Source of the DNA: CAYTPI01 sp964439625
GTDB taxonomy: Bacteria; Chloroflexota; Anaerolineae; Aggregatilineales; UBA3940
NCBI GenBank assembly: GCA_964439625.1
Contig: CAYTPI010000004.1
Location: 171,620-235,619, forward strand
Direction: 5' to 3'
Length of the DNA stretch: 64,000 nt
This document shows, in pieces, positions 1-8,433 of this stretch. A program made the position numbers and the translations under genes. The notes under the pieces are model-generated. The model had not been told where the DNA came from, ran no database searches, and saw only the letters and a list, made by a program, of their open reading frames with translations. Numbering within the stretch: position 1 is the stretch's first letter; each line of letters starts with the position of its first letter.

Positions 1-789
1 GATGCGGATTACAGTGGATGTGTTGGTCAGGATTGCCACCAGCAGCGCATCGACGTATTGCACCGTCAGGCCGAGGCCCCGCAGCGCACAATACAACGAT
101 GTCGCCAGACCGATTTGCAGTCCGAAGACGATTAGCACCTGCTGCGTCATCAATACAGGGTCACGCCGGATCAGGTTCCACCCATCGATTGCGGCCTGTA
201 ACGCCTTGCCGACGCGGCCCTTCTGCGGGATCGGTAGTCGATCAACCGGGAGAAAAACCGCCAGCAGCGGTCCGATTGCCATCGCGAGTAAGACACCCGC
301 CACCAACCACGGCATGGGTTGTGCCCGCAATGTGACGGCAACCAGTACGACGCCTAGCCCCGTAAAGCCACTGACAGAGAACAGCACAATGCCGCTGGCG
401 GCCGTCAAGGCGCTGAAGTGCGTCAAGGGGTAGCTATGGGCCAGTTTCAGATAGCCCGCCCGCACCCCAACGCCACCGCCAAACGGCAGCATAATGTTGG
501 AGATCGTGCTGGTGATCGACAGCCCATACCACTCGATGATGTCCAGCTTAGGCCCGCTTTGGGCGACGAACAGTGCCAACAGCAAACCTCGCAGACCGTA
601 CAGTATAACTTGCGTCAGCACGACGCCGAGGAACCAACTTGGTTGTATCTGCCGAATGTCTAGGTCAGCAAAGAGGTCACTGCGCCAGACGTAGACCGCC
701 AACGCACCGATTACAATCACGGTGATCAGCGTTGGGATGAGGCGAAAGCGCCGTTTTTCTGAATCGAGTAACTGTTGCACGGGCGTCAT
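1..789 (-). CDS. Flippase-like (LPG_synthase_TM / UPF0104) membrane protein, partial
   Basis: Reading the minus strand from the ATG at 789 gives 263 uninterrupted codons that run off the left window edge, so the C-terminus is missing. The protein is strongly hydrophobic with at least six membrane segments. The pattern of a first helix at about residues 18-34, a QxxLYGLRGLL-like second helix, an ITSTISNIMLPFGGG segment near residue 100 and a GY.KL..Y.L.HFSA segment is typical of the lysylphosphatidylglycerol-synthase transmembrane / AglD-like family. Members sit in the cytoplasmic membrane and are linked to lipid or glycan handling; the substrate here is unknown. The gene is divergent from the M50 protease at 877 with an 87-bp shared upstream region. 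Plus-strand frames over the same bases are shadows. Family assignment is fairly secure, function is not. Confidence 0.75.
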   Translation of the reverse strand, partial: MTPVQQLLDSEKRRFRLIPTLITVIVIGALAVYVWRSDLFADLDIRQIQPSWFLGVVLTQVILYGLRGLLLALFVAQSGPKLDIIEWYGLSITSTISNIMLPFGGGVGVRAGYLKLAHSYPLTHFSALTAASGIVLFSVSGFTGLGVVLVAVTLRAQPMPWLVAGVLLAMAIGPLLAVFLPVDRLPIPQKGRVGKALQAAIDGWNLIRRDPVLMTQQVLIVFGLQIGLATSLYCALRGLGLTVQYVDALLVAILTNTSTVIRI

Positions 790-863
790 TATCGGTGATT
801 GTGTGCATAATTGCGAGGTTTATAATTCATAGATTGATGCTCGCAGCCAAGCTACAGGCCCGA

Positions 864-869
864 TATAAT
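864..869 (+). promoter_or_regulatory. -10 box for a leaderless M50 protease mRNA
   Basis: A consensus TATAAT ends 7 nt before the ATG at 877, so the predicted transcription start falls at 876-877 and the mRNA would have essentially no 5' leader. No Shine-Dalgarno sequence is visible and no good -35 is seen. Confidence 0.5.
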
Positions 870-876
870 CCGCCGT

Positions 877-1548
877 ATGTTTATCATAAACTTTGCTGAA
901 AATGCTTGGGCTAACTGGCCTATTGCGCTCTACATCAGTCGCATCGCTGCTGCGGTTATTTCTCTGACCATCCATGAATTGGCCCATGCTGGGGCGGCTA
1001 CTGCCCTTGGTGACGACTCGGCTCGTGACGAGGGGCGCTTGACGCTGAACCCTGCCAAGCACATCGAAGGTATGGGTCTCTTTATGGCGTTCTTTTTTGG
1101 GATCAGTTGGGGGCGCACCACCCCGATCCGTCCGCATCAGATGCGCGTCAAAGATGGGCTGGGCGCGACACTGGCGATCCTTGCGGGGCCGCTCGCCACT
1201 TTGGGATTACTGTTACTGGGGCTAGCGTGGCTCAACGCCTTAGGGACTGGCCCACAGTATCCGCGGGTGGGCTTCCCGACGCTGGCTGAGTTCGTCACGG
1301 TGTTGATCCGCTTTAACCTAGGCCTGCTGCTGATCAACTTGCTGCCGATTCACCCCTTTGACCTGCACCAGTTGATCCGCTTGGGCGCACCGCGTCAATT
1401 AGCGAGCGACCTTCAAGTTGCCACGCCGACCGGCACATTCGTCCTGATCGGGGCGTTTTGCTTCATTGTGCTGCTGCCCAACTCCTTCTGGAATGAGACG
1501 GTTGTACCCCAACTGCAAGCCACGCTGGATGTTGTATTGCGTTGGTAG
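877..1548 (+). CDS. Site-2 protease family (M50) membrane metalloprotease
   Basis: This 223-aa polytopic protein has the zinc motif HELAH at residues 33-37 inside the first or second membrane helix and the third-ligand region NLLPIHPFD with Asp162, the usual layout of short site-2 protease relatives (compare NxxPxxPLDG). M50 enzymes cut substrates within or next to the membrane; the substrate is unknown. The segment SWGRTTPIRPHQ matches the conserved loop between the two metal motifs. There is no PDZ or CBS domain. The start at 877 is supported by a -10 box at 864-869. The gene converges with the WD40 gene: its stop ends at 1548 and the other stop begins at 1549. Confidence 0.85.
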   Translation: MFIINFAENAWANWPIALYISRIAAAVISLTIHELAHAGAATALGDDSARDEGRLTLNPAKHIEGMGLFMAFFFGISWGRTTPIRPHQMRVKDGLGATLAILAGPLATLGLLLLGLAWLNALGTGPQYPRVGFPTLAEFVTVLIRFNLGLLLINLLPIHPFDLHQLIRLGAPRQLASDLQVATPTGTFVLIGAFCFIVLLPNSFWNETVVPQLQATLDVVLRW

Positions 1549-3438
1549 TTAACGGGTTATCTCCCAGATGCTGATCGTGCCATCTGCGGAGCCGGAGACA
1601 ACGCCTGTGCTGCTCCAGGCAACGCTGTTGACACCCAGCGTATGCCCAGCAAGTTGATAGCGTTCTTCTAATGTGATGGTGTCCCACACGATCACGCGCC
1701 CATCATCAAGGCCCGCTGCCAGCAGATCACCATCATAGGCGACATCGGCAACCGTGATGCCCTCCTCAACCGCTAACCGTTTAATTGGCTTACCATCTAA
1801 CGAAATAATATCCACACCGCCGACCGTCCCGACGGCAATCTGAGTGCCTTGCTCGTTGATGTCTACCGAGGTCGGGAAGCCGCCGCTAAAGCCACCTAAC
1901 CCGAAGCGCTGCGTTTGCTGCTCAACATCCCAAACGCGCAGGCTGCCATCCTGAGCGGCGCTCGCGAGCGTACCGCCGTCTGCTGTCAGTGCGACTTCTA
2001 ATACCAGTGCCGTGTGCCCCTCTAACTGATAAGCAGGCGTATTGCCCTGTGAGGCAAGGTTATAGACGTCAATGGTGGTGCCCGTGCTGGTGGCTAAGCG
2101 GGCCGGTGCATCAGAGAAGGCCAGTGCGTGTAACCCATCAAAGTTGAGGGTGGGCGCCTCAGGCGCAACTGGGAAGCTCTGTCCGAGATAATCCGTTCCG
2201 TTTGACAAGCCCGATACCGATACGACTGCGCTGCCGTCAGGGGTGAAGGCCAACCCTTCGATGCTGGCTTCATGATAATTGTCGATCTGCTGGAAGCCAG
2301 CCAAATCAAAGGTGCTATCTTTCAAGGGGAATAACACCAGTGAACCATCCTGCGTCCCACCTGCGATCAAGTCGTCGGCAGCCGCGACTGTTTCGACCCA
2401 GCCCATGTGCACATTAAGCAAGTCGTGTGTGTCGAGCGTCTCTCTATCAATGATGACGATCCGATTATCCGTGGTGAGTGCTGCGGTCTGGTGATCAGCA
2501 AACTTGTTGACCGCCACCACACCAACTGCATCAAAGCGATATGTATTAATTGCATCGCCAGATCGTGTATCCCACCAGTAGACTGTGCCATCAAATGAAC
2601 TGGATACTAGTTGCTCGCCGTTCTTGTCAAAGGTGAGGTCAGTGATGAAGGTCAGGTGCTCAGCGAACTGCTGCTGCCGCTCGCCCGTTTCGGCATCCCA
2701 AAGAAGGATGGCTGCATCATCTGCGCCACTGGCAAGCAGTCTACTATTCGGCTGAAACGCGACCGCCCGTACCGCGCCCTGATGGCCTTGCAAGCGCAGC
2801 GGCGGCGCATCGCTGCGGGCGTCCCATACGACGACTTCACTGTTTGGCCCGCCGTCTGTTCCTGCTGCTAACCGACGCCCATCTGCTGACCAGGCAATAT
2901 CTAAAATGGGAAGCAGCGCGTTACCATAGTGTGATTCAGCGCCTGTGTCCGTGTCGAAGGTGGCAATTTCGCCGTTGGTAAAGCCGACAGTTAATTGTGC
3001 GGTGCCGGGCCGCCATTGGATTGCCGCTATGGGCTGGCGCAGCCCTTCATGGCTGGTGTAGCGATCTTGGTCAGCGTGGTAGACGACGATCCCACCCTCT
3101 GTAGCAAAGGCATAGTCGGCGGTAGTTTGTGCCAAGGCCACGGCTGTCACGGGGGAACCGGTCTGCGGTCCATCAACGATGCCTGCTGTTGACCCCACAA
3201 TCCAACGGTCATCTGCCGGGCTGGCGTCCATTGACAGTAACTGCCCAACGCCAGCGCGGGCATGTAGCTTGTCGAAGGGTGGAAAAATCACTTCAGACGG
3301 TTCTTGCTGCGTAGTAATTATGGCTGAGTGCGGCTCGCTTTGCTGATTTTGGCGTGCTTGAGATGTGACCCCTGTGGTGATCAGAATGACAAGCAGCAGC
3401 AGTAAAGCTGCACGAATGGTTCTGGATTGTGTCGTCAA
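1549..3438 (-). CDS. Secreted or membrane-anchored WD40-repeat protein
   Basis: A 629-aa beta-propeller protein. A hydrophobic N-terminal segment at about residues 8-26, ending near TSQA, acts as signal peptide or anchor, followed by a Gln/Ser-rich stretch. WD-type repeats fill residues about 110-629, with recognisable blade ends VVVWDARS, ILLWDAETG, VYWWDTRSG, LRVWDVEQ, VIVWDT and ISIWEITR, consistent with two consecutive propellers. Such proteins are binding scaffolds; no catalytic motif is seen. I chose the TTG at 3438 because GGAG lies 5 nt upstream (3444-3447) and it puts the signal peptide at the N-terminus; the longer reading from about 3498 overlaps the sulfotransferase coding end. 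The gene follows that sulfotransferase by 40 bp on the same strand. Confidence 0.85.
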   Translation of the reverse strand: MTTQSRTIRAALLLLLVILITTGVTSQARQNQQSEPHSAIITTQQEPSEVIFPPFDKLHARAGVGQLLSMDASPADDRWIVGSTAGIVDGPQTGSPVTAVALAQTTADYAFATEGGIVVYHADQDRYTSHEGLRQPIAAIQWRPGTAQLTVGFTNGEIATFDTDTGAESHYGNALLPILDIAWSADGRRLAAGTDGGPNSEVVVWDARSDAPPLRLQGHQGAVRAVAFQPNSRLLASGADDAAILLWDAETGERQQQFAEHLTFITDLTFDKNGEQLVSSSFDGTVYWWDTRSGDAINTYRFDAVGVVAVNKFADHQTAALTTDNRIVIIDRETLDTHDLLNVHMGWVETVAAADDLIAGGTQDGSLVLFPLKDSTFDLAGFQQIDNYHEASIEGLAFTPDGSAVVSVSGLSNGTDYLGQSFPVAPEAPTLNFDGLHALAFSDAPARLATSTGTTIDVYNLASQGNTPAYQLEGHTALVLEVALTADGGTLASAAQDGSLRVWDVEQQTQRFGLGGFSGGFPTSVDINEQGTQIAVGTVGGVDIISLDGKPIKRLAVEEGITVADVAYDGDLLAAGLDDGRVIVWDTITLEERYQLAGHTLGVNSVAWSSTGVVSGSADGTISIWEITR

Positions 3439-3478
3439 ATTGACTCCAGTTGAGAAAGCTGGCGTTCTCTCTTGTTGA

Positions 3479-4282
3479 TCATAGCGAACGAATGGCATCA
3501 ATCCACTCTGGTTCGGTTCCGTAGTTCAATTCTTGCATCAGCGGGCTGCAAATCGTGTGTAGTTCTTGCTGCCATGCTGCGGGCCAATCCGACCAGTGCC
3601 CAAGGTCTTTGAGTTTACCTCGGTTGATGCGGTTGTTTGTCGAGATGGTCGCACTGGCGCCGGGGTAAGGTAAATCAAAGGCATTACAGACCTGCTGCAC
3701 GCCCGTCTCATGCTCGTCAAAGAGCTGCTCGAACTTCACCCGATAATAGCCGGGGTAGGCCTGGCCCCGGTCGATCAAGTACTGGTTGACCAAGCGCCAC
3801 TTAGCAGCAAAGCGACTGATAGGGGTTTGGGGTCTGCCCGCCAACACTTGCTTGATCGGCACATACCAGTAAGGGACGATGACATTGGCCGCCCGCTTGA
3901 TGCCCTGTCGGTTGCCATGCCGAATCGTCGAGCGCACATATGTGCGCGGATCGCGCACAACGTGGATGATCGTCGGCTGCGGCTCTAACTCAACAAGTGC
4001 GTCGAAGAAACCCCAAAGCCAAGGGTTTGACTCGATGTAAAAAGGCTGGGCCTGCTTAATGTGCCTGCGGCGTGCACCACGCAGTAGTTGGTGCAGCCGT
4101 TCCCTGTTGATTGCACCCGAGACGTAGGCATTTGCCGTCGCCCGCAGATGATAGGAGAGATGCGGTTCGTGCAATGCTGTAACAGAGTCGAAATTGGCGT
4201 TAAAATAGGTGGCTAGAAATTTTGTGCCAGTGCGACCTGTCGAGAGAATAAACGCGAGTTTATTAGCGTCAAAGCGGGTCAT
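3479..4282 (-). CDS. Sulfotransferase-fold protein
   Basis: This 267-aa protein starts with the PAPS 5'-phosphosulfate loop STGRTGTKFL (residues 14-23), followed by HEPHLSYHL and the 3'-phosphate-binding segment VVRDPRTYVRS near residues 110-120, which define the sulfotransferase superfamily. It would transfer sulfate from PAPS to a carbohydrate or other acceptor in the cytoplasm. There is no signal peptide. It is divergent from a second sulfotransferase at 4310 with only 27 bp between starts, and is followed by a WD40 gene on the same strand. The start has GAGG 6 nt upstream. Acceptor cannot be inferred. Confidence 0.82.
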   Translation of the reverse strand: MTRFDANKLAFILSTGRTGTKFLATYFNANFDSVTALHEPHLSYHLRATANAYVSGAINRERLHQLLRGARRRHIKQAQPFYIESNPWLWGFFDALVELEPQPTIIHVVRDPRTYVRSTIRHGNRQGIKRAANVIVPYWYVPIKQVLAGRPQTPISRFAAKWRLVNQYLIDRGQAYPGYYRVKFEQLFDEHETGVQQVCNAFDLPYPGASATISTNNRINRGKLKDLGHWSDWPAAWQQELHTICSPLMQELNYGTEPEWIDAIRSL

Positions 4283-4309
4283 AGAGCCTCATTTATTTTA
4301 GGGAACTAG

Positions 4310-5332
4310 ATGTCTGTACGTGCTGCTAAAGACCAACAGAATATTGAAACAGCGGCTGTGGTCGCACCTTTCTTTGTCGTTGGCTGCGGACGTTCCGGCA
4401 CGACATTGCTGCGTAATATGTTGACGGCCCATCCCCAGCTTGCTATTCCTGTTGAATCCTTGTTTATGGTTGACTATCTGCGCGCCGCACCTGATGCGTC
4501 ACCAGAGCGACTCAAACGTTTGATCGTCAATGATTATGAATTCCGCGAGTGGGGCCTGCCATTGACCCGTGATGATCTCGACGGCTGCCATACCCCGCTC
4601 GACATGATGAATCGTATTCACGCATTGTACTGTGAACAACAAGGTAAGCCATACTGGGGCCAAAAAACACCGCGCTTTGTGCGCCACGGTGCCTTGGTCA
4701 AGCAGCATTACCCGAACGGGCGCTTTATCAACGTCATTCGCGATCCGCGGGCGGTGGTCAATTCCCTGATGAAGTCCAACTTACACCGCAGCAATCCTTA
4801 TTACGGTTCGCACCGCTGGGTGATGGATGTGCAATTTGGGTTGGCACTTGCGGAGCAGTTCCCTGGTGATGTGTACCACGTAACCTACGAAGATTTAGTG
4901 ACCCAGCCTGTTGAAACACTCACCGACCTCTGCCAGTTTATTGGCGTTTCCTTCGACCCCGCCATGGTTGAAGAACACATGCAGAATCGCGATGATTTCT
5001 CGCAGATTTTCGATCAAATTCACGCTCGGCTGGAGGGGCCAATTCAGACCAGTCGCGTCGATGCCTGGCGCAAACGCCTAACAGCCCGTGACATTGCCTT
5101 GATTGAATCAATTACTGGTGCTTTAATGGTTGAGGTAGGCTACCAACCTGATCGGCTTGATATTAAGGTGCCTGCGGCATATGTTAGCTGGCTTAGGCTG
5201 CAACGGTACTGGGCTTTACTACTGCAAATTATTGATCGGGTGTTCCGCTGGCGGCGCCAGCTTGGCTCTTACGTTTGGCGTAAGTTGCGGCTCGGTTTGT
5301 TCTGGCGCGATCTGTCGCAGGTCAATTATTAA
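4310..5332 (+). CDS. Sulfotransferase family protein
   Basis: A 340-aa cytoplasmic protein with the P-loop-like VGCGRSGTTLLRNML (about residues 24-38), the ligand loop ESLFMVDYL, and the 3'-phosphate motif VIRDPRAVVNSLMKS (about 142-156), followed by YHVTYEDLV and the C-terminal WRKRLT segment typical of family sulfotransferase_3. It resembles the tyrosylprotein/heparan-type branch more than its divergent neighbour does. The last 60 residues are Arg/Trp-rich and basic. It lies 57 bp before a GT39-like glycosyltransferase on the same strand, so glycan sulfation at the surface is a reasonable inference. Confidence 0.85.
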   Translation: MSVRAAKDQQNIETAAVVAPFFVVGCGRSGTTLLRNMLTAHPQLAIPVESLFMVDYLRAAPDASPERLKRLIVNDYEFREWGLPLTRDDLDGCHTPLDMMNRIHALYCEQQGKPYWGQKTPRFVRHGALVKQHYPNGRFINVIRDPRAVVNSLMKSNLHRSNPYYGSHRWVMDVQFGLALAEQFPGDVYHVTYEDLVTQPVETLTDLCQFIGVSFDPAMVEEHMQNRDDFSQIFDQIHARLEGPIQTSRVDAWRKRLTARDIALIESITGALMVEVGYQPDRLDIKVPAAYVSWLRLQRYWALLLQIIDRVFRWRRQLGSYVWRKLRLGLFWRDLSQVNY

Positions 5333-5389
5333 CCGCAATTGTGTAAGCTAGGGCTGCTTTCAGGTTGACTTGTACGCCCATTGAGAAAA

Positions 5390-7345
5390 ATGAAGCAATT
5401 AAAACTGCAACCTCCATCTAGTGCCTCACAAAAGCTGACCTCTAACCGTACGTTGGGGATAATGCTGTTGCTGCTATTAATTGCCGCTGCACTCCACAGT
5501 ACCAGCCTTCTACACCAACTGCCGCTGCGCTTCAACCCAGATGAACCTAACATTTGGCGCTACGTCAACCACATCCGGACAACAGGTACGTTCTTTAATT
5601 TTTATCCCCCGCTGCGCCTGCTTGACTTAAGCTGGCAGTTCCTCATGCTCGACGTGATCTCGGGTGGTACATCGTCGCAGCAGACGCAGTTTGTCTTCGG
5701 GCGGATCTCTACCTTCTTTTACACCGTGCTGCTGCTGGCGGTGACCTACCGTGCTGGGGCAACACTCTACGGTAGGGCGGCTGGCGTGGCTGCGGCTGTC
5801 TTTCTGTTGGCGCAGCCGCAGGTTGTCAGTTTAACGAAGGTCTTTAAGGTCGATAACTTTGCTTGGGTGATGGGCATGCTGACCCTCGCCATTGTCTTCT
5901 CCGCCGTTTGCTCTGGGGATCGTCGTTTGCTGGTGGTGGCCTTTATCGCTGGGGTTGCCGCTGGCCTTGCCAAATACACGATGTCGGTGGTGTTGTTGGC
6001 CCCCGGCCTCGTGCTGATCATTTGGGTACCGCGTCAGAATTGGCTGCGCTACAGCTTGATGGTTGCCGCGGTAATAGCTGCTTTCGTGGTACTGGGGTTG
6101 TTAGTCAGCCCGCCGCCGCCCTTAGAAGCGTTTTTGCTTGGTGAACGCCACTTTGCCCAACTCTATGAACGTGACGCCATGTTTCAGCTTGTCTCTGCGG
6201 CCCGTGGCTGGAACGGTCTGCTGGAACAAATTGAGCCTTACAATCTGTTGGGGGTCGCTCTTGTTGTGCCTGCTGTCTCGGTGATCGCGCCGCAGCTGGG
6301 CCTGCGCCGTGAAGAGTGGCTGTTGTTTGGCGTTTTGGTTGCAACCGCTGTTGTCGCCTTTGTTCTCCAAAGTCTTTTCCAGACGAACCGTCCTCAAGAC
6401 CGCTACCTAATCGTCTTGATTTTCGCCCTCTTGTGGGGGGTGGCCATCTCGATGATCGCCCAACGGTCGGATTGGCTGGCGGCATTTGCTGCGATGGTGC
6501 TTGTGCTGCCTTGGATACTGGATGCCGTCGCGTTCAACCGAGAGCTTGTCCAGCCGGATACCCGCGCCCTGACAGTCGCATGGTTCAGCGAGAATGTGCC
6601 TAGCGGGACGAAGGCTGCCATCGAGGTGGATTTCGTCGAGTTTGACCGCGCCTATGGTGGCTATGATGGCGAGCAAAGCTACTTTATTGAAGATATTGAA
6701 TCAATCTACGACCGTACCCTAGAAGACTACGCCCGCATTGGCACGGAGTACCTCGTTGCTGATGGGCGCAGCCGGACCCGTGCTGGCTACTTCTCTGACG
6801 ATGTTGATCATACGCCGTTTCTTGAGACGGCTGACGTGATGCTCGATCTCAGTGAACCTTGGGACAATGATCAGCGCGGGCCGGCGCGTGTGATCTTTAA
6901 GATACCGACATTGCAGCAGCACCCAATGCACGTTTTTCTAGGCGGCAGCCCGACTGAAGCACCGATTATTTTTAAGGGCTATGATTTAGCTGCGACGGCG
7001 TTGAGCCCCGGCGACAGCATCGAGTTAACACTCTATTGGCAGATGCAGTTTGAGACCGATGCGAGCTATATTGTGTTCGCCCATGTGATCAACGAGGCCG
7101 GGGAACTGGTTGCTCAAAACGACGGCTTACCAAGTGATGGCTTGCGCCCAACTTTTGACTGGCAAGTCGGCTACTTCGATTGGGACCCGTGGCCTATTCA
7201 ACTACCAGATGATTTACCTGCGGGCGAGTATCAGTTACTCGTTGGCATGTATGACGCCGACACTATCGAACGCTTGCCAACCGTTGATCCATTTGGCGAG
7301 CCGCTTGGCGACTCAATTGCCATTACGACGCTTACGGTTGAATAA
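5390..7345 (+). CDS. GT39/PMT-like membrane glycosyltransferase
   Basis: A 651-aa protein with about ten membrane helices in residues 20-390 and a soluble C-terminal part. The first extracytoplasmic loop carries RFNPDEPN, matching the conserved acidic Asp-Glu pair of the dolichyl-phosphate-mannose mannosyltransferase (PMT_2) superfamily, which uses polyprenyl-phosphate sugars outside the membrane. The C-terminal 120 residues (from about FLGGSPTEAP) look like a beta-sandwich of the type found after Chloroflexota GT39 proteins. The ATG at 5390 was taken; a TTG three codons upstream is possible. It probably forms a unit with the sulfotransferase just upstream. Confidence 0.75.
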   Translation: MKQLKLQPPSSASQKLTSNRTLGIMLLLLLIAAALHSTSLLHQLPLRFNPDEPNIWRYVNHIRTTGTFFNFYPPLRLLDLSWQFLMLDVISGGTSSQQTQFVFGRISTFFYTVLLLAVTYRAGATLYGRAAGVAAAVFLLAQPQVVSLTKVFKVDNFAWVMGMLTLAIVFSAVCSGDRRLLVVAFIAGVAAGLAKYTMSVVLLAPGLVLIIWVPRQNWLRYSLMVAAVIAAFVVLGLLVSPPPPLEAFLLGERHFAQLYERDAMFQLVSAARGWNGLLEQIEPYNLLGVALVVPAVSVIAPQLGLRREEWLLFGVLVATAVVAFVLQSLFQTNRPQDRYLIVLIFALLWGVAISMIAQRSDWLAAFAAMVLVLPWILDAVAFNRELVQPDTRALTVAWFSENVPSGTKAAIEVDFVEFDRAYGGYDGEQSYFIEDIESIYDRTLEDYARIGTEYLVADGRSRTRAGYFSDDVDHTPFLETADVMLDLSEPWDNDQRGPARVIFKIPTLQQHPMHVFLGGSPTEAPIIFKGYDLAATALSPGDSIELTLYWQMQFETDASYIVFAHVINEAGELVAQNDGLPSDGLRPTFDWQVGYFDWDPWPIQLPDDLPAGEYQLLVGMYDADTIERLPTVDPFGEPLGDSIAITTLTVE

Positions 7346-7385
7346 CCAGGCTACCAAGTCTGATGCCATTATTCCGCTGATAAAT

Positions 7386-7416
7386 TTGCGATACCCATGG
7401 CTTTTTCTGTTAGAAT
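7386..7416 (+). promoter_or_regulatory. Promoter for leaderless HEAT-repeat gene
   Basis: TTGCGA (7386-7391), a 19-bp spacer and an extended -10 TGTTAGAAT (TAGAAT at 7411-7416). The predicted start of transcription is 7423-7424, exactly at the ATG of 7424. Confidence 0.45.
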
Positions 7417-7423
7417 GAAAACT

Positions 7424-8107
7424 ATGACGCAAAAAGATGAGGCAATAGACGACAAGCAAATCGCACGCATCCGCCGCACAGGCGCGGAGCCTGCGCTGCC
7501 TCACAACGCCGTTAGCGGGAATGAACCGTTCTTAGGTGGCACATCGAGCTTGCCGCGCATGCTAGCTGACCTCAACAGTAAAGATTGGCGGGCCCGTCGG
7601 CGAGCGTCGGAGCAACTTGTACACCTCGGTGAACCGGCTATCCCTGGCTTACTTGAGTCCCTGTCGCATCACGACCCTGACGTGCGCAGCCGTATCTTGA
7701 GAGCACTAGGCGCTTTGGGGCGCAAGAATGCGCGCTCGGCCCGCATCATCGCTGAAGCGATTGCCCCACTGCTCAAGCTTGAGTCTAATGATGTCGTCCG
7801 GGAGGAACTTGCCCGGTCGCTGGCCCGCATTGCAGAAGCCGAACCACGTGAAGTCAACCGCATCCGCGACTATTTAGATTATGCCACCCGTGACGTCTCA
7901 CCGACCGTCAGCCAAGAAGCTATGTGGGCACTACGCCGTTGTGGTAAGGGTGGATTACTCCGCGGGTTGATGCAGACCCTCAAGGGCCAACGCCGACGTG
8001 CCAAACACGAAGGCACATTAATCGATCTAACTGGTACTGACCCCAACGCCGACTTGTCGGTCATGCCGGGTCAGAGTCAGGCTTCCCAAAACCACTCCTC
8101 AGATTGA
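7424..8107 (+). CDS. HEAT-repeat protein
   Basis: A 227-aa hydrophilic protein with alpha-helical repeats between about residues 45 and 200 (RRRASEQLVHLGEPAIPGLL, VRSRILRALGALG, VREELARSLARIAE, VSQEAMWALRRCG), the signature of HEAT/PBS-lyase-like repeats used for protein-protein contacts. No catalytic residues are seen. Start choice: ATG codons at 7397 and 7415 fall within or upstream of the -10 box, whereas 7424 coincides with the predicted transcription start, so I prefer 7424. It stands alone, followed by a 326-bp regulatory region. Confidence 0.75.
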   Translation: MTQKDEAIDDKQIARIRRTGAEPALPHNAVSGNEPFLGGTSSLPRMLADLNSKDWRARRRASEQLVHLGEPAIPGLLESLSHHDPDVRSRILRALGALGRKNARSARIIAEAIAPLLKLESNDVVREELARSLARIAEAEPREVNRIRDYLDYATRDVSPTVSQEAMWALRRCGKGGLLRGLMQTLKGQRRRAKHEGTLIDLTGTDPNADLSVMPGQSQASQNHSSD

Positions 8108-8191
8108 GCAGCAATATTCTGATAGTTTGTTAATACGTGCACCATTTCGCGCTTTTTTGCTTTATTGCGTGCCCGTTTCAACTGACCAAAC

Positions 8192-8345
8192 CTTTTAACA
8201 CTGACTTAACAGAATTGACTCACAAATGCCTATTTTACCTTAAAATTTTCCGGTTTACGGGAATTTTAGCTTGCAAATTCCCGTAAACGGGATAAAATCC
8301 TTCAACCATTGTTAAAAGCATGTTAAGTCACTTCTGCGGGAATTT
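8192..8345 (+). promoter_or_regulatory. Multipartite operator/promoter upstream of the winged-helix gene pair
   Basis: The 326-bp gap before 8434 holds no gene but much structure. A palindrome has perfect 14-bp arms at 8253-8266 (GTTTACGGGAATTT) and 8275-8288, with an 8-nt centre. A promoter TTGCAA (8271-8276), 16-bp spacer, TAAAAT (8293-8298) overlaps it, so the right arm fills the spacer. A nine-base copy of the arm (CGGGAATTT) recurs at 8337-8345. Paired TTAACA-type boxes flank the core: CTTTTAACA at 8192-8200 and TGACTTAACA at 8202-8211 upstream, and their inverted copies at 8310-8318 and 8321-8330 downstream. This arrangement suggests several bound protein units, possibly the products themselves. 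Confidence 0.6.
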
Positions 8346-8389
8346 CTCGTGTCATCACGAGTTCGACCCAAGGGACCGTCCCCATTGGG
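8346..8389 (+). promoter_or_regulatory. Structured 5' leader with two hairpins
   Basis: Between the promoter and the AAGGAGG ribosome site (8422-8428) the leader can fold CTCGTG/CACGAG with a TCAT loop (8346-8361) and then CCCAA-GGGAC / GTCCCC-ATTGGG with a small bulge (8367-8389). Post-transcriptional control is possible but not shown. Confidence 0.4.
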
Positions 8390-8433
8390 AGTGACATCGT
8401 TAAGATGCTTACAACTAGTGAAAGGAGGGAACA

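Noticed and set aside
2..433. Plus-strand ORFs at the left edge (143, 105, 81 aa)
   Set aside because: Ser/Arg-rich, no motif; the minus strand is open over the whole stretch and encodes a recognisable membrane protein.
6105..6485. 126-aa minus-strand ORF, Arg/Pro-rich
   Set aside because: Shadow of the GT39 gene, low-complexity composition.
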